Positions 7,651 through 15,717 of a DNA stretch of 64,000 bases are shown here, one piece after another; the stretch's first letter is position 1; each line of letters starts with the position of its first letter. A program made the position numbers and the translations under genes. The stretch lies in assembly GCF_001049495.1 (NCBI RefSeq), contig NZ_CDWI01000004.1, positions 1-64,000 of the forward strand, in the 5' to 3' direction. The notes under the pieces were generated by a model. That model made no database searches and was not told where the DNA came from. It saw only the letters and a program-made list of their open reading frames with translations. The stretch is from Microbacterium sp. 3J1 (GTDB lineage Bacteria > Actinomycetota > Actinomycetes > Actinomycetales > Microbacteriaceae).

Positions 7651-8343
7651 GTGACCCCGGAACTCCAAGCTCGCATCGTCGCGGACTCTCGCGACCGCGT
7701 GGCCTGGATGCGGGCGCGATCGCGCGGGATCACCGCCACCGACGTCGCCGGCCTCACGAGCGAGCGCTCGATCTCACGGGCGGCGGACTCGAAGCTCGGC
7801 GGCGGGCCCCGTTTCGGAGGCAACGCGTACACGGATCACGGACGCCGCCGCGAGCCCGAGATCGCGGCCTGGGTGGCGGCGACGCACGGCATCCTCCCGT
7901 CGTCCGCGCTGTTCCGCGCCGAGGTCGAGCACCGGCATCTCGCCACCCCCGACGGGATCGCCGTCGACACTGACGGACGCGTCAAGCTCGCCGAGATCAA
8001 GACGACGAACAAGGCCTTCCGCGGCATCCCCCGCACCTACCTCCGCCAGGTGTGGTGGCAGCAGCATGTGCTCGGCGCCGAGCGCACCCTGTTCGTGTGG
8101 GAGGAGCACGTCGACTTCGCCCCCGTGCACGACGAGCCCCGGTGCGTCTGGATCGACCGCGACGACCGCGAGATCGCCAAGCTCGTGGGTCTCGCGACGG
8201 ACCTCATCGACGAGCTCTACCGTCGCACCACCGGGCAGCAGATCCCCACTCGCATCGCGGATGCGGCTGCCGCGGCCGCGGCGAGCCGTCGCGAGCACCT
8301 CCGCGAACGCGACGCCTTCCGCGCGCTCGCCCTCGCCGACTGA
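7651..8343 (+). CDS. YqaJ-type PD-(D/E)XK nuclease
   Basis: Predicted Mg-dependent DNA exonuclease (230 aa) of the YqaJ/lambda-exonuclease fold. Visible motifs are an early ITATDVAGL segment (27-35), [12 protein letters not shown] (63-74), the catalytic core with Asp101 in TPDGIAV and Glu115-x-Lys117 in AEIKTTNKA, and the conserved Gln133 in [12 protein letters not shown]. YqaJ proteins are usually phage recombinases, but no RecT, integrase or other phage gene lies nearby, so this is probably a resident chromosomal copy. The GTG at 7651 is chosen because it directly follows a leaderless-type promoter. Upstream in-frame sequence would overlap the preceding gene. Its cellular role is unknown. 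Confidence 0.8.
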   Translation: MTPELQARIVADSRDRVAWMRARSRGITATDVAGLTSERSISRAADSKLGGGPRFGGNAYTDHGRRREPEIAAWVAATHGILPSSALFRAEVEHRHLATPDGIAVDTDGRVKLAEIKTTNKAFRGIPRTYLRQVWWQQHVLGAERTLFVWEEHVDFAPVHDEPRCVWIDRDDREIAKLVGLATDLIDELYRRTTGQQIPTRIADAAAAAAASRREHLRERDAFRALALAD

Positions 8344-8371
8344 GGCCCCGGCCGGATCGGTCGCCGCCACC

Positions 8372-8391
8372 GCGCCGCAGATCGGCGGCGC
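8372..8391. terminator. Hairpin between convergent nuclease and lysG genes
   Basis: GCGCCGC (8372-8378), six bases, GCGGCGC (8385-8391). A short GC-only stem in the 97-base convergent gap and a plausible bidirectional terminator. Confidence 0.4.
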
Positions 8392-8440
8392 ATCAGGTGC
8401 ACGTCGCGCCGAGAGCCGACCGACCGGAAGCATCGCCTCG

Positions 8441-9313
8441 TCAGCGAGCGAGCACTCGACGCGCTTCGGCCGCCACCTCGGCGGCGATGGTGTCGAGCAG
8501 GTCCGAGCGCAGGTTCCATTGCTGCCAGTGGAGCCGTACGCGCAGCGGCGGACCCCCGAGCGGCACCAGCGTCTCCTCGCTCTGCTGCTGCGGCACCATG
8601 CCCCAGCCCAAGCCCAGCCGCACCGCCAGCGCGTAGTCGTGGGATGCGGGGACGTAATGCCTCGGGACGCCATGAGGGGCGACTCCCATCGCCGTCAGCC
8701 AGTCGTGCTGCAGCGTGTCGCGGCGGTCGAAGTCGACGAACGGCGCCGCCGCCAGGGCCTCGGGTGTCACGCCGTCGGGGAACCATCGCTCCGCGAACCC
8801 GCGCTCGGCCATCGCCCGGTACTCGAGCACTCCGAGCGGCGAGACCGAGCATCCGGCCACCGGCGTGTCCTCGCTGGTGACCGCCGCCATGACCGTGCCC
8901 GATTCGAGCAGTCGCGCGGTGAAGTTCTGATCGTCGCGATGCAGATCGAAGTCGAGGTCGTGCGCGGCCGACAGACGCGCGAGAGGCGGCAGGAACCAGG
9001 TCGCCATCGAGTCGGCGTTGACGGCGAGCGGGATGCGGGCGCGCGGAGCGTCCCCGTCGAGCCCGAGGCCGCCGAGGGCATCGTGTTCGAGTAGAGCCAC
9101 CTGCCGGGCGAGACGCACGACGGCCTCCCCCGCCTCGGTGAGTCGCACAGGCTTCGTCCGCACGATGAGGACACGGCCGAGCTGCTGCTCGAGCGACTTC
9201 AGTCGCTGGCTCACCGCCGAGGGAGTGATGCGGAGCACCCGGGAGGCCGCGTCGAGAGTGCCCTCGTCGGCGACCGCCGCGACGGTGTTCGCGAGTTGAG
9301 GATCGATCTTCAC
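8441..9313 (-). CDS. lysG: LysG/ArgP-type LysR-family regulator
   Basis: LysR-type activator (290 aa). The N-terminal winged helix-turn-helix (residues 1-60: ANTVAAVADEGTLDAASRVL, then ITPSAVSQRLKSLEQQLG) is followed by the effector-binding domain. It is divergent from the lysine exporter gene with a 70-base gap. In Corynebacterium glutamicum the same pair senses internal lysine, arginine or citrulline and activates lysE. The start is GTG at 9313, seven bases downstream of a TAGCAT box, so the transcript is probably leaderless. The helix-turn-helix begins right after this start, which supports it. Confidence 0.9.
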   Translation of the reverse strand: MKIDPQLANTVAAVADEGTLDAASRVLRITPSAVSQRLKSLEQQLGRVLIVRTKPVRLTEAGEAVVRLARQVALLEHDALGGLGLDGDAPRARIPLAVNADSMATWFLPPLARLSAAHDLDFDLHRDDQNFTARLLESGTVMAAVTSEDTPVAGCSVSPLGVLEYRAMAERGFAERWFPDGVTPEALAAAPFVDFDRRDTLQHDWLTAMGVAPHGVPRHYVPASHDYALAVRLGLGWGMVPQQQSEETLVPLGGPPLRVRLHWQQWNLRSDLLDTIAAEVAAEARRVLAR

Positions 9314-9383
9314 CTAAGCGATGCTAATGGTCACATAGGAATCCTTGCTGGCGCTCATGGTGCACGCTTCCTAGCCTGGAGGC
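9314..9383. promoter_or_regulatory. Divergent lysG/lysE control region
   Basis: Seventy bases hold two outward -10 boxes: TAGCAT (9326-9321) with seven bases to the lysG GTG, and TAGCCT (9372-9377) with six bases to the lysE ATG. The A/T-richer core around 9320-9345 is the likely LysG binding site. Confidence 0.6.
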
Positions 9384-10088
9384 ATGCTCCCCGTCTTCTC
9401 CGGCCTCGGCCTCGGGCTCTCCTTGATCGTCGCGATCGGCGCTCAGAACGTCTTCGTGCTGCGCCAGGGCATCCGCCGCGAGCACGTGCTCGCGGTCGTC
9501 ATCGTCTGCGCGCTCTCCGACGCGCTGCTGATCGTCGCGGGAGTGGCCGGCCTCGGATTCGTGATCTCCGCGGCGCCCTGGCTCGTCGTCGTCGCCCGCT
9601 GGGCCGGCGCGCTCTTCCTGCTGGCGTACGGCCTGCTGGCCGCCCGACGGGCCTGGCGTGGGGGCGAGCAGCTGCGCGTGGTCGACGCCTCCCCCGCCGC
9701 GGTCGCGGACACCCGCGAGGAGTCGCACGGCGACGACCGCGGGGCGGATACCGGAGCCGCCGCGACCGGCACGCTGACGCAGCCCCGCTCGCGTCTCGCG
9801 CCCGTATTGCTCACCGTGCTCGCCCTCACCTGGTTGAACCCCCATGTCTACCTGGACACGGTGCTGATGCTCGGCTCGATCGCCGCGACGCACGGCGACG
9901 ACCGCTGGCTCTTCGCTGCCGGCGCCGTCGCCGCGAGCATCCTGTGGTTCACTGCGCTGGGCTTCGGCGCGCGCTACCTCGGGCGCTGGCTGCGCACCGA
10001 GCGCTCCTGGCGCATCCTCGACGGACTCATCGCGATCGTCATGATCACGATCGCGATCAGTCTCGTCCTCCCCGTCCTGGGCGGCTGA
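9384..10088 (+). CDS. lysE: LysE/ArgO basic amino acid exporter
   Basis: Membrane exporter (234 aa) for lysine and arginine of the LysE family. The family hallmark IGAQNVFVLRQGIRREH is in the first 35 residues. Hydrophobic segments follow near residues 34-55 and 65-85. A polar loop near 95-140 comes next, then the conserved ALTWLNPHVYLDTVLMLG and two to three more membrane helices. It protects the cell from amino acid excess during peptide feeding. It is controlled by the divergent lysG. The ATG at 9384 has a GGAGG directly before it but also lies six bases after a TAGCCT box, so it is probably leaderless. Confidence 0.93.
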   Translation: MLPVFSGLGLGLSLIVAIGAQNVFVLRQGIRREHVLAVVIVCALSDALLIVAGVAGLGFVISAAPWLVVVARWAGALFLLAYGLLAARRAWRGGEQLRVVDASPAAVADTREESHGDDRGADTGAAATGTLTQPRSRLAPVLLTVLALTWLNPHVYLDTVLMLGSIAATHGDDRWLFAAGAVAASILWFTALGFGARYLGRWLRTERSWRILDGLIAIVMITIAISLVLPVLGG

Positions 10089-10096
10089 CGCGGGGG

Positions 10097-10906
10097 TCAG
10101 TCCCCGTCGAGGGGACGGAGGATGCGACTGAGGAACCGCTGCGTCCGCTCGTGCTGCGGAGTCTCGAAGATCTGCGACGGCGGCCCCTCCTCGACGACCA
10201 CCCCGCCATCGAGGAACAGCACATGGTCGGCGGCCTCCCGCGCGAAGCTCAGCTCGTGCGTCACCACGACCATGCTCCACCCCTCGTCGGCGAGCTCTTT
10301 GATGACGAGCAGCACTTCGCCGACCAGCTCAGGGTCGAGGGCGCTCGTCGGCTCATCGAAGAGCAGCAGGTCAGGTCGAAGGGCGAGCGCGCGGACGATC
10401 CCCACGCGCTGCTGCTGCCCGCCGGAGAGCTGATGCGGGCGCGCATCCGCCTTGTCGTCGAGTCCCACTCGGGCGAGAAGGCTCCGCGCCTCGGCGACCA
10501 CCTCGGCCTTCGGCCGGCCCTGCACCCGCCACGGCCCCTCGATCACGTTCTCGAGCACGCTGAGATGCGGGAAGAGGTTGTGATGCTGGAAGACCATCGC
10601 CGAGCGATCGCGGAGCGCGAGGCGCTTCTGCTTCTTCTGCTTCGGTCGCGTCGCATCCGTCGAGGCGAAGTCGATGTCCGGCCCGCCCGCGACGACGATC
10701 GTGCCGGCATCCGGCGTCTCGAGCCCGTTCAGCGCCCGCAGCACGGTGGTCTTGCCCGAGCCGCTCGGCCCGATCAGCACCACGACCTCGCCGCGGTGCA
10801 GCGTCAGATCGATTCCGCGGAGCACCTCGTTGGGTCCGAAGCTCTTGCGCAGCCCGCGGGCGGTGAGCAGCTGATCGCGGGTCGATGCCTCATCAGTGCG
10901 CGACAT
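10097..10906 (-). CDS. Polar amino acid ABC transporter ATP-binding protein
   Basis: Cytoplasmic ATPase (269 aa) of a PAAT-family amino acid importer. Walker A GPSGSGKTT is at 46-54, signature LSGGQQQRV at 160-168, and Walker B LLLFDEP at 180-186, followed by the D-loop SALD. An unusual lysine-rich insert (RPKQKKQKRL, about 87-96) sits before the Q-loop. The start overlaps the permease gene by 14 bases. It is the last gene of a binding protein-permease-ATPase operon and stops 8 bases from the convergent lysE end. Confidence 0.93.
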   Translation of the reverse strand: MSRTDEASTRDQLLTARGLRKSFGPNEVLRGIDLTLHRGEVVVLIGPSGSGKTTVLRALNGLETPDAGTIVVAGGPDIDFASTDATRPKQKKQKRLALRDRSAMVFQHHNLFPHLSVLENVIEGPWRVQGRPKAEVVAEARSLLARVGLDDKADARPHQLSGGQQQRVGIVRALALRPDLLLFDEPTSALDPELVGEVLLVIKELADEGWSMVVVTHELSFAREAADHVLFLDGGVVVEEGPPSQIFETPQHERTQRFLSRILRPLDGD

Positions 10907-11558
10907 GGCGGTCGAGCCTCCTCTCCAGGGCGCTCTGCCCGAACGACAGGACCAGGCAGATCACCCAGTACACCAGAGCCGCGGCGAGGTAGAGGACCAT
11001 GAACTCCAGGGTGGCGGATGCGATCTGCTGCGCGACCTTGAAGAGCTCGGTGACGAGGATCAGCGACGCGAGCGAGGTGTCCTTCACGAGCGAGATGAAC
11101 GTGTTCGACAGCGGTGGCACCGACACCCGTGCGGCCTGCGGCAGGATCACGCGGGTCAGGGTGCGCGTGCGGTTCATGCCGACCGTGTACGCGGCCTCCC
11201 ACTGGCCCTTGGGCACCGAGAGGATCGCAGCCCGCACGACCTCGGCGCCGTATCCGCCGACGTTGAGCGAGAGGGCGATGATCGCGCTCGGCCACGGGTC
11301 GATCTTGAGCCCGATCGACCCGAGGCCGTAGAAGATCACGAACAGCTGCACGATCATCGGCGTCCCGCGGATCACCGAGATGTAGAACCTCGCGATGCCC
11401 GAGACGACCGGATTGATCGAGATGCGCATGAGCGCCACCCCGATCGCGAGCACGAGCCCCACCGCGAACGATATGAGCGCCAGCGGCACCGTCGCCGTCA
11501 CACCCGCCAGGGCGATGGGCCCGAGCGAGTCGAGGAACAGCTGCCAGGGGTTGTCCAT
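10893..11558 (-). CDS. Polar amino acid ABC transporter permease
   Basis: Inner-membrane permease (221 aa) of the HisM/GlnP family, with about five hydrophobic segments. The conserved TM2 motif RISINPVVSGIARFYISVIRG-type region precedes the gating helices, and the ATPase-contacting loop contains AAYTVGMNRTRTLTRVILPQ. It begins three bases after the binding-protein stop and overlaps the ATPase gene, so all three are co-translated. It probably works as a homodimer, since only one permease gene is present. Confidence 0.92.
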   Translation of the reverse strand: MDNPWQLFLDSLGPIALAGVTATVPLALISFAVGLVLAIGVALMRISINPVVSGIARFYISVIRGTPMIVQLFVIFYGLGSIGLKIDPWPSAIIALSLNVGGYGAEVVRAAILSVPKGQWEAAYTVGMNRTRTLTRVILPQAARVSVPPLSNTFISLVKDTSLASLILVTELFKVAQQIASATLEFMVLYLAAALVYWVICLVLSFGQSALERRLDRHVAH

Positions 11559-11561
11559 GGA

Positions 11562-12380
11562 CTACTGGGTGACGTCTTCGCCGAAGTACTTCTCGCTGAT
11601 CTCGGCCAGGGTGCCGTCTGCGCGAAGCTCCTCGAGCGCGGCATCGACGGCCTCGACGAGGGATTCCTTGTCCTTCGTGAACACCAGCGCCTGCTCGCCC
11701 GCCTCATCGGTCTCGGCGGCGATCTTCAGGCCGGAGGGGCTGTTCGTCGTCTCGTAGTCGAGGAAGGTCAGCTTGTCGTTGACCGTCGCGTCGACACGGC
11801 CCTGGCGCAGCAGCTCGACGGCCTGTGCCCACCCTTCGACACCTTCGACCGTGGCGCCGGACTCGGTGGCCAGCTCGTACCAGTTGCTCGTGAGCGACTG
11901 CGCGGTGGTCTTGCCGGCGAGGTCGTCGAACGACGAGATCGAGTCGTCGTCCTCTCCGACGACGATCACGCCGGGCGACACGGTGTACGGGGTGCTGAAG
12001 AGGTACTTCTCCTGGCGCTCCTCATTGATGCTGACCTGGTTCGCGATCACGTCGAAGCGTCCGGCATCCAGGCCCGCGAAGATCGCGTCCCACTGGGTCT
12101 CCTGGAACTCGATCTCGAGGTCGAGCTTCTCGGCGACCGCTTCGATGATCTCGACGTCGAATCCGGTGAGGTCTCCGGTGCCGCCGTCGCCGTGGAAGCT
12201 GAACGGACGGTAGGTGCCCTCGGTCGCGACCGTCAGCACGCCGTCGCTGACGAGGCCGAAGTCGCTGCCAGCGCCCTCATCGGCAGACGAGCTGCTCTCG
12301 GGCGCGGTGCTCCCGCTGCACGCGGTGAGTGCGGCTGCGGCGACGACCAGTGCGGTGGCGGCGATGAGGCGACGGGACAT
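11562..12380 (-). CDS. Amino acid ABC transporter substrate-binding lipoprotein, possibly cystine-specific
   Basis: Solute-binding lipoprotein (272 aa, SBP_bac_3). A signal peptide ends in LTAC with Cys21 lipidated. The ligand domain includes LTVATEGTYRPFSF, GFDVEIIEAVAEKL and RFDVIANQVSINEERQEKYL. The last segment and GKTTAQSLTSNW resemble cystine-binding TcyA/TcyJ proteins, so L-cystine is a reasonable guess, but other polar amino acids remain possible. The ATG at 12380 is preceded by AGGAGG. A longer reading to 12437 lacks a signal peptide. First gene of its operon. Confidence 0.88.
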   Translation of the reverse strand: MSRRLIAATALVVAAAALTACSGSTAPESSSSADEGAGSDFGLVSDGVLTVATEGTYRPFSFHGDGGTGDLTGFDVEIIEAVAEKLDLEIEFQETQWDAIFAGLDAGRFDVIANQVSINEERQEKYLFSTPYTVSPGVIVVGEDDDSISSFDDLAGKTTAQSLTSNWYELATESGATVEGVEGWAQAVELLRQGRVDATVNDKLTFLDYETTNSPSGLKIAAETDEAGEQALVFTKDKESLVEAVDAALEELRADGTLAEISEKYFGEDVTQ

Positions 12381-12505
12381 GGGATCTACCCTCCTGGGGT
12401 GCGGTGATGCGCGTGTGCTGTGGCGCGCGGAACGCACCTACAGTACGTGCGATCGTGACAGCATCCCACATCGATGACGTCGCGTGTCGTCGCCCGGGGA
12501 TGCAG

Positions 12506-12532
12506 AAAGGCCCCCGCGATGCGGGGGCCTTT
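12506..12532 (-). terminator. Terminator of the rplK-rplA operon
   Basis: A 12-bp perfect stem (12506-12517 with 12521-12532; arm AAAGGCCCCCGC, loop GAT) ends in CTTT on both strands and lies 12 bases beyond rplA. Confidence 0.85.
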
Positions 12533-12544
12533 CCGGAATCACAC

Positions 12545-13234
12545 TCAGATGGCGTTGACGTCCAGGGGGATGCCGGGGCCGAACGTGGTCGACACCGCAC
12601 CCTTCTGGATGTAGCGGCCCTTCGAGCTCGACGGCTTGAGGCGGACGATCTCCTCGAGCGCTGCGCCGATGTTCTCGTCGAGCTGCTCGGCCGAGAACGA
12701 CGACTTGCCGACGACGAAGTGCACGTTGGCGTGCTTGTCGACGCGGAACTCGATCTTTCCGCCCTTGATCTCCTCGACGGCCTTGGCCGCGTTGGGGGTC
12801 ACGGTGCCGGTCTTCGGGTTCGGCATGAGTCCACGCGGACCCAGGACCTTTCCGAGACGACCGACCTGGCCCATGAGCTCCGGGGTGGAGACGGCCGCGT
12901 CGAACGCGGTCCAGCCTGCGGCGACCTTCTCGATGAGCTCGGCGCCGCCGACCTCGTCTGCACCTGCGGCGATCGCTGCCTCGGCCGCGGGGCCGGTGGC
13001 GAAGACGATGACGCGGGCGGTCTTACCGGTGCCGTGGGGCAGGATGACGGTGCCGCGCACCATCTGGTCCGCCTTGCGGGGGTCGACCGAGAGCTTCAGC
13101 GCGACCTCGACGGTCGAGTCGAACTTCGACGAGCCGGTCTCCTTCGCCAGGGCGACTGCCTCGGTGGGAGTGTAGAAACGGTCTGCCTCGATCTTCTCGG
13201 CGGCAGCCTTGTATGCCTTGGACTTCGTAGCCAT
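12545..13234 (-). CDS. rplA: Ribosomal protein L1
   Basis: Large-subunit L1 stalk protein (229 aa) that binds 23S rRNA and gates E-site tRNA. It begins [20 protein letters not shown] and has the family hallmarks [34 protein letters not shown] and [15 protein letters not shown]. The ATG at 13234 follows GAGGAGA and lies 11 bases after the rplK stop. It is the second gene of the rplK-rplA pair and ends at a strong terminator. L1 usually represses its own operon by binding the leader. No convincing mimic was resolved here. Confidence 0.98.
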   Translation of the reverse strand: MATKSKAYKAAAEKIEADRFYTPTEAVALAKETGSSKFDSTVEVALKLSVDPRKADQMVRGTVILPHGTGKTARVIVFATGPAAEAAIAAGADEVGGAELIEKVAAGWTAFDAAVSTPELMGQVGRLGKVLGPRGLMPNPKTGTVTPNAAKAVEEIKGGKIEFRVDKHANVHFVVGKSSFSAEQLDENIGAALEEIVRLKPSSSKGRYIQKGAVSTTFGPGIPLDVNAI

Positions 13235-13245
13235 GATTATTCTCC

Positions 13246-13677
13246 TCAGCCCTCGACCGTGATGCCCATGGAACGGGCGGTGCCGGCGATGATCTTCGAG
13301 GCGGCCTCGATGTCGTTCGCGTTCAGGTCGGCCTGCTTGGTCTCGGCGATCTGACGGACCTGGTCCTTGGTGATCTTCGCGACCTTGACCGTGTGGGGCG
13401 TCGACGAGCCCTTGGGCACGCCGGCGGCCTTCTTGATGAGCTCCGCCGCGGGCGGGGTCTTCAGGACGAAGGTGAAGCTGCGGTCCTCGTAGACGGTGAT
13501 CTCGACGGGGATGACGTTGCCGCGCTGCGACTCGGTCGCGGCGTTGTACGCCTTGCAGAACTCCATGATGTTGACGCCATGCTGACCGAGCGCGGGGCCG
13601 ATCGGCGGCGCCGGGTTGGCTGCACCGGCGTTGATCTGAAGCTTGATCAGGCCGGTCACCTTCTTCTTCGGTGCCAT
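13246..13677 (-). CDS. rplK: Ribosomal protein L11
   Basis: Large-subunit GTPase-centre protein (143 aa) that binds 23S rRNA near the thiostrepton site and takes part in the stringent response. It begins [20 protein letters not shown], followed by [20 protein letters not shown], and ends with the RNA-binding domain ending SMGITVEG. The ATG at 13677 is preceded by AGGAAGAGG. It lies 361 bases after nusG, a gap that contains a terminator and repeats, so rplK is probably transcribed from its own promoter. Confidence 0.98.
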
Positions 13678-13760
13678 ATCCTCTTCCTTTCATCGAACGG
13701 ATGCCGGTTGCATCCGCTCTCCCGCGAACCCGGCATCTCCGGGCTGCGGTCGTCTGTGCG

Positions 13761-13779
13761 CCCTTCGACACGCTCAGGG
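13761..13779. repeat. REP-like element
   Basis: CCCTTCGACACGCTCAGGG, an imperfect palindrome. Its core CCTTCGAC..GCTCAG recurs at 57721-57706 (read on the minus strand). Elements with this core are widely scattered REP-type sequences in bacterial genomes. Confidence 0.6.
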
Positions 13780-13910
13780 ACCCAGGGGGTTGTCGCACAA
13801 ACCACACAAGTCTACCCGACGCGCGGGCCTTGTCTGCACGTCGCGTGCGATACGGCCTCTGCGGCACCGGATGCCGGGCGGGGCCAGTAACGCAGCGGAA
13901 CGGCCGGTTT

Positions 13911-13962
13911 CGGATGCGGAAGTGGCCCCGCACCGGTCCGCGGATGCGGAAGTGGCCCCGCA
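13911..13962. repeat. Tandem 22-bp direct repeat
   Basis: The 22-base unit beginning CGGATGCGGAAGTGGCCCC occurs at 13911-13932 and again, identical, at 13941-13962. The two copies are separated by eight bases (30-base period). It lies upstream of rplK and beyond the nusG terminator. Function unknown. Confidence 0.8.
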
Positions 13963-13988
13963 TGGATCCGGCGCAACCGCCGCGAACG

Positions 13989-14027
13989 CGAGAACGCCCC
14001 GCCGGACGAACCGGCGGGGCGTTCTCG
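13989..14027 (-). terminator. nusG terminator
   Basis: A 17-bp perfect stem (13989-14005 with 14011-14027; arm CGAGAACGCCCCGCCGG, loop ACGAA) starts 11 bases after the nusG stop. It separates secE-nusG from rplK-rplA. Confidence 0.85.
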
Positions 14028-14038
14028 AGTGGCGCGTG

Positions 14039-15133
14039 TCAGATCATCTTCGTGACCTGGTCGAACGACAGCTCGACCGGGGTCTCGCGCTCGAAGAGCG
14101 ACACGAGCACCGTGAGCTTGCCGCTCTCGGGCTTGATCTCGCTGATCGAACCCGGAAGACCCGCGAACGAGCCCTCCTTGATCGTGATGGTCTCGCCGAC
14201 CTCGAAGTCGACCTCGGCGGGCAGCGGACGGGCGACGGCGACGCCACCCTTCGACGCGATGTTCTTGGCGGTGGGGACGTCCTTGACCTCGACGAGCGAC
14301 TTCAGCATGTTGAAGGCCTCTTCGAAGCGCAGCGGCGTCGGGTTGTGGGCGTTGCCCACGAAGCCGGTGACGCCGGGCGTGTGGCGCACGACCGACCAGG
14401 TGTCTTCCGTGAGCTCCATGCGCACCAGCACGTAGCCGGGGATGCGCACGCGGGTGACCATCTTGCGCTGGCCGTTCTTGATCTCGACCACGTCTTCCAT
14501 CGGGACCTCGATCTGGTAGATCTCGTCCTCGACCTCGAGCGTCGACTTGCGCTGCTCGATGTTCGCCTTGACCTTGCGCTCGAAGCCCGCGTACGAGTGG
14601 ATGACGTACCACTTGCCCGGGAGCATCCGCAGGTCCATGCGGAAGGACTCGTACGGGTCCTCCTCGGAGTCGGACTCGTCGTCGGAGCCGGACTCGCCCT
14701 CGGTGGCGGACTCGAGCTCGGAGTCGATCTCCTCGTCGAGGTCGGCCGACGGGCGGTCGTCCTCGCCGTTCACGTCGGGACCGTCGTAGGGGGTGACCTC
14801 CTCGGCCGCCTCCGCCTCCTGCTCGGCGGTCTCCTCCGCCACGGAATCGTTGAGGACCTCAGCGGCGGCCTCGGCCTCAGCCGCTTCGTCCAGGTTGAGA
14901 GCGTCGTTCACGATCGCATCCGCCTCCGGGTCTTCGATGTCGATGTCGGTGTCTTCGTCCGTGCTGGTCTCGTCTTCGCCGTCGACGTCCTCGATGTGGA
15001 GGGCGACGTGCTCGGCGGAGGTGACGGAGAGCTCTTCGGCGGCCAGGACGTTGCCCTCCTGGGCTTCGTCCTCTTCGCTGGACTGCTCGGCAGCCGTCGC
15101 CCAGTCGGCGTCGTCGGAATATCGTTCAGCCAC
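14039..15133 (-). CDS. nusG: Transcription termination/antitermination factor NusG with acidic N-terminal extension
   Basis: RNA polymerase-associated elongation factor (364 aa). The NGN domain begins about residue 172 ([20 protein letters not shown]) and includes [18 protein letters not shown]. The C-terminal KOW domain contains [18 protein letters not shown]. The first 165 residues or so are a low-complexity, strongly acidic region rich in Glu, Asp, Ala and Ser. Actinobacterial NusG proteins often have an extension, but this one is long. The GTG at 15133 is chosen because GGAAAG lies seven bases upstream. A TTG five codons earlier is less likely. It follows secE by 44 bases. Confidence 0.95.
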   Translation of the reverse strand: MAERYSDDADWATAAEQSSEEDEAQEGNVLAAEELSVTSAEHVALHIEDVDGEDETSTDEDTDIDIEDPEADAIVNDALNLDEAAEAEAAAEVLNDSVAEETAEQEAEAAEEVTPYDGPDVNGEDDRPSADLDEEIDSELESATEGESGSDDESDSEEDPYESFRMDLRMLPGKWYVIHSYAGFERKVKANIEQRKSTLEVEDEIYQIEVPMEDVVEIKNGQRKMVTRVRIPGYVLVRMELTEDTWSVVRHTPGVTGFVGNAHNPTPLRFEEAFNMLKSLVEVKDVPTAKNIASKGGVAVARPLPAEVDFEVGETITIKEGSFAGLPGSISEIKPESGKLTVLVSLFERETPVELSFDQVTKMI

Positions 15134-15177
15134 GTTGTTTCTTTCCAATCACTGCGACTCGTCGGCCGCAAGGGGCA

Positions 15178-15450
15178 TCAGGCGCCGGGAACCCCGAACA
15201 CCACGTGCGTCACCCAGGCGAACAGGGTGTCGAGTCCGTAGACGATGCCCATGACGATGAGAACGAAGACGAGCACCACCGCGGTGAACTTGATCAGTTC
15301 CTTGCGGGTCGGAGTGACGACCTTGCGCAGCTCTGCGATGACCTGACGGAAGAACAGGGCGATGCTCCCGAAGAAGCCGAGGATGCCGCGCTTCTTCTCA
15401 CGGGTGGCCCCGGCCGCGACGAGCTCGCCGCGCGGTTCGTCCTGATCCAT
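15178..15450 (-). CDS. secE: Preprotein translocase subunit SecE
   Basis: Small single-span subunit (90 aa) of the SecYEG protein-export channel. A charged N-terminus is followed by the conserved amphipathic segment FFRQVIAELRKVVTPTRKEL (33-52) and one membrane helix near 55-75. It lies between tRNA-Trp and nusG in the usual order. The ATG at 15450 has an AAAGG-type site upstream. Confidence 0.96.
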   Translation of the reverse strand: MDQDEPRGELVAAGATREKKRGILGFFGSIALFFRQVIAELRKVVTPTRKELIKFTAVVLVFVLIVMGIVYGLDTLFAWVTHVVFGVPGA

Positions 15451-15489
15451 CCTGAATGTACCTTTCGTGTGTCAGCGTGCGCTGACGCG

Positions 15490-15562
<73 letters not shown>

Positions 15563-15717
15563 AGAGACCGGATGGCCTCGGGGTGTCATCTCCATCCTGC
15601 CACCGCGATCGGGCACGAGGACCCGGGGCACGGCGAAAGAATGCAGACAACAACTGCTGATCCAGCATACGGCATCCTTCGGCTGCTGCCGAACCGAGGC
15701 CGCGCCCGCGAGGGCGC

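Larger units (their letters stand above)
13678..13988. other. Long intergenic stretch between nusG and rplK
   Basis: No gene is visible in this stretch. It holds a small hairpin CGGATGC/GCATCCG (13698-13716), a REP-like element (13761-13779), the tandem 22-bp repeat (13911-13962) and presumably the rplK promoter. I could not assign the promoter hexamers confidently. Confidence 0.6.
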
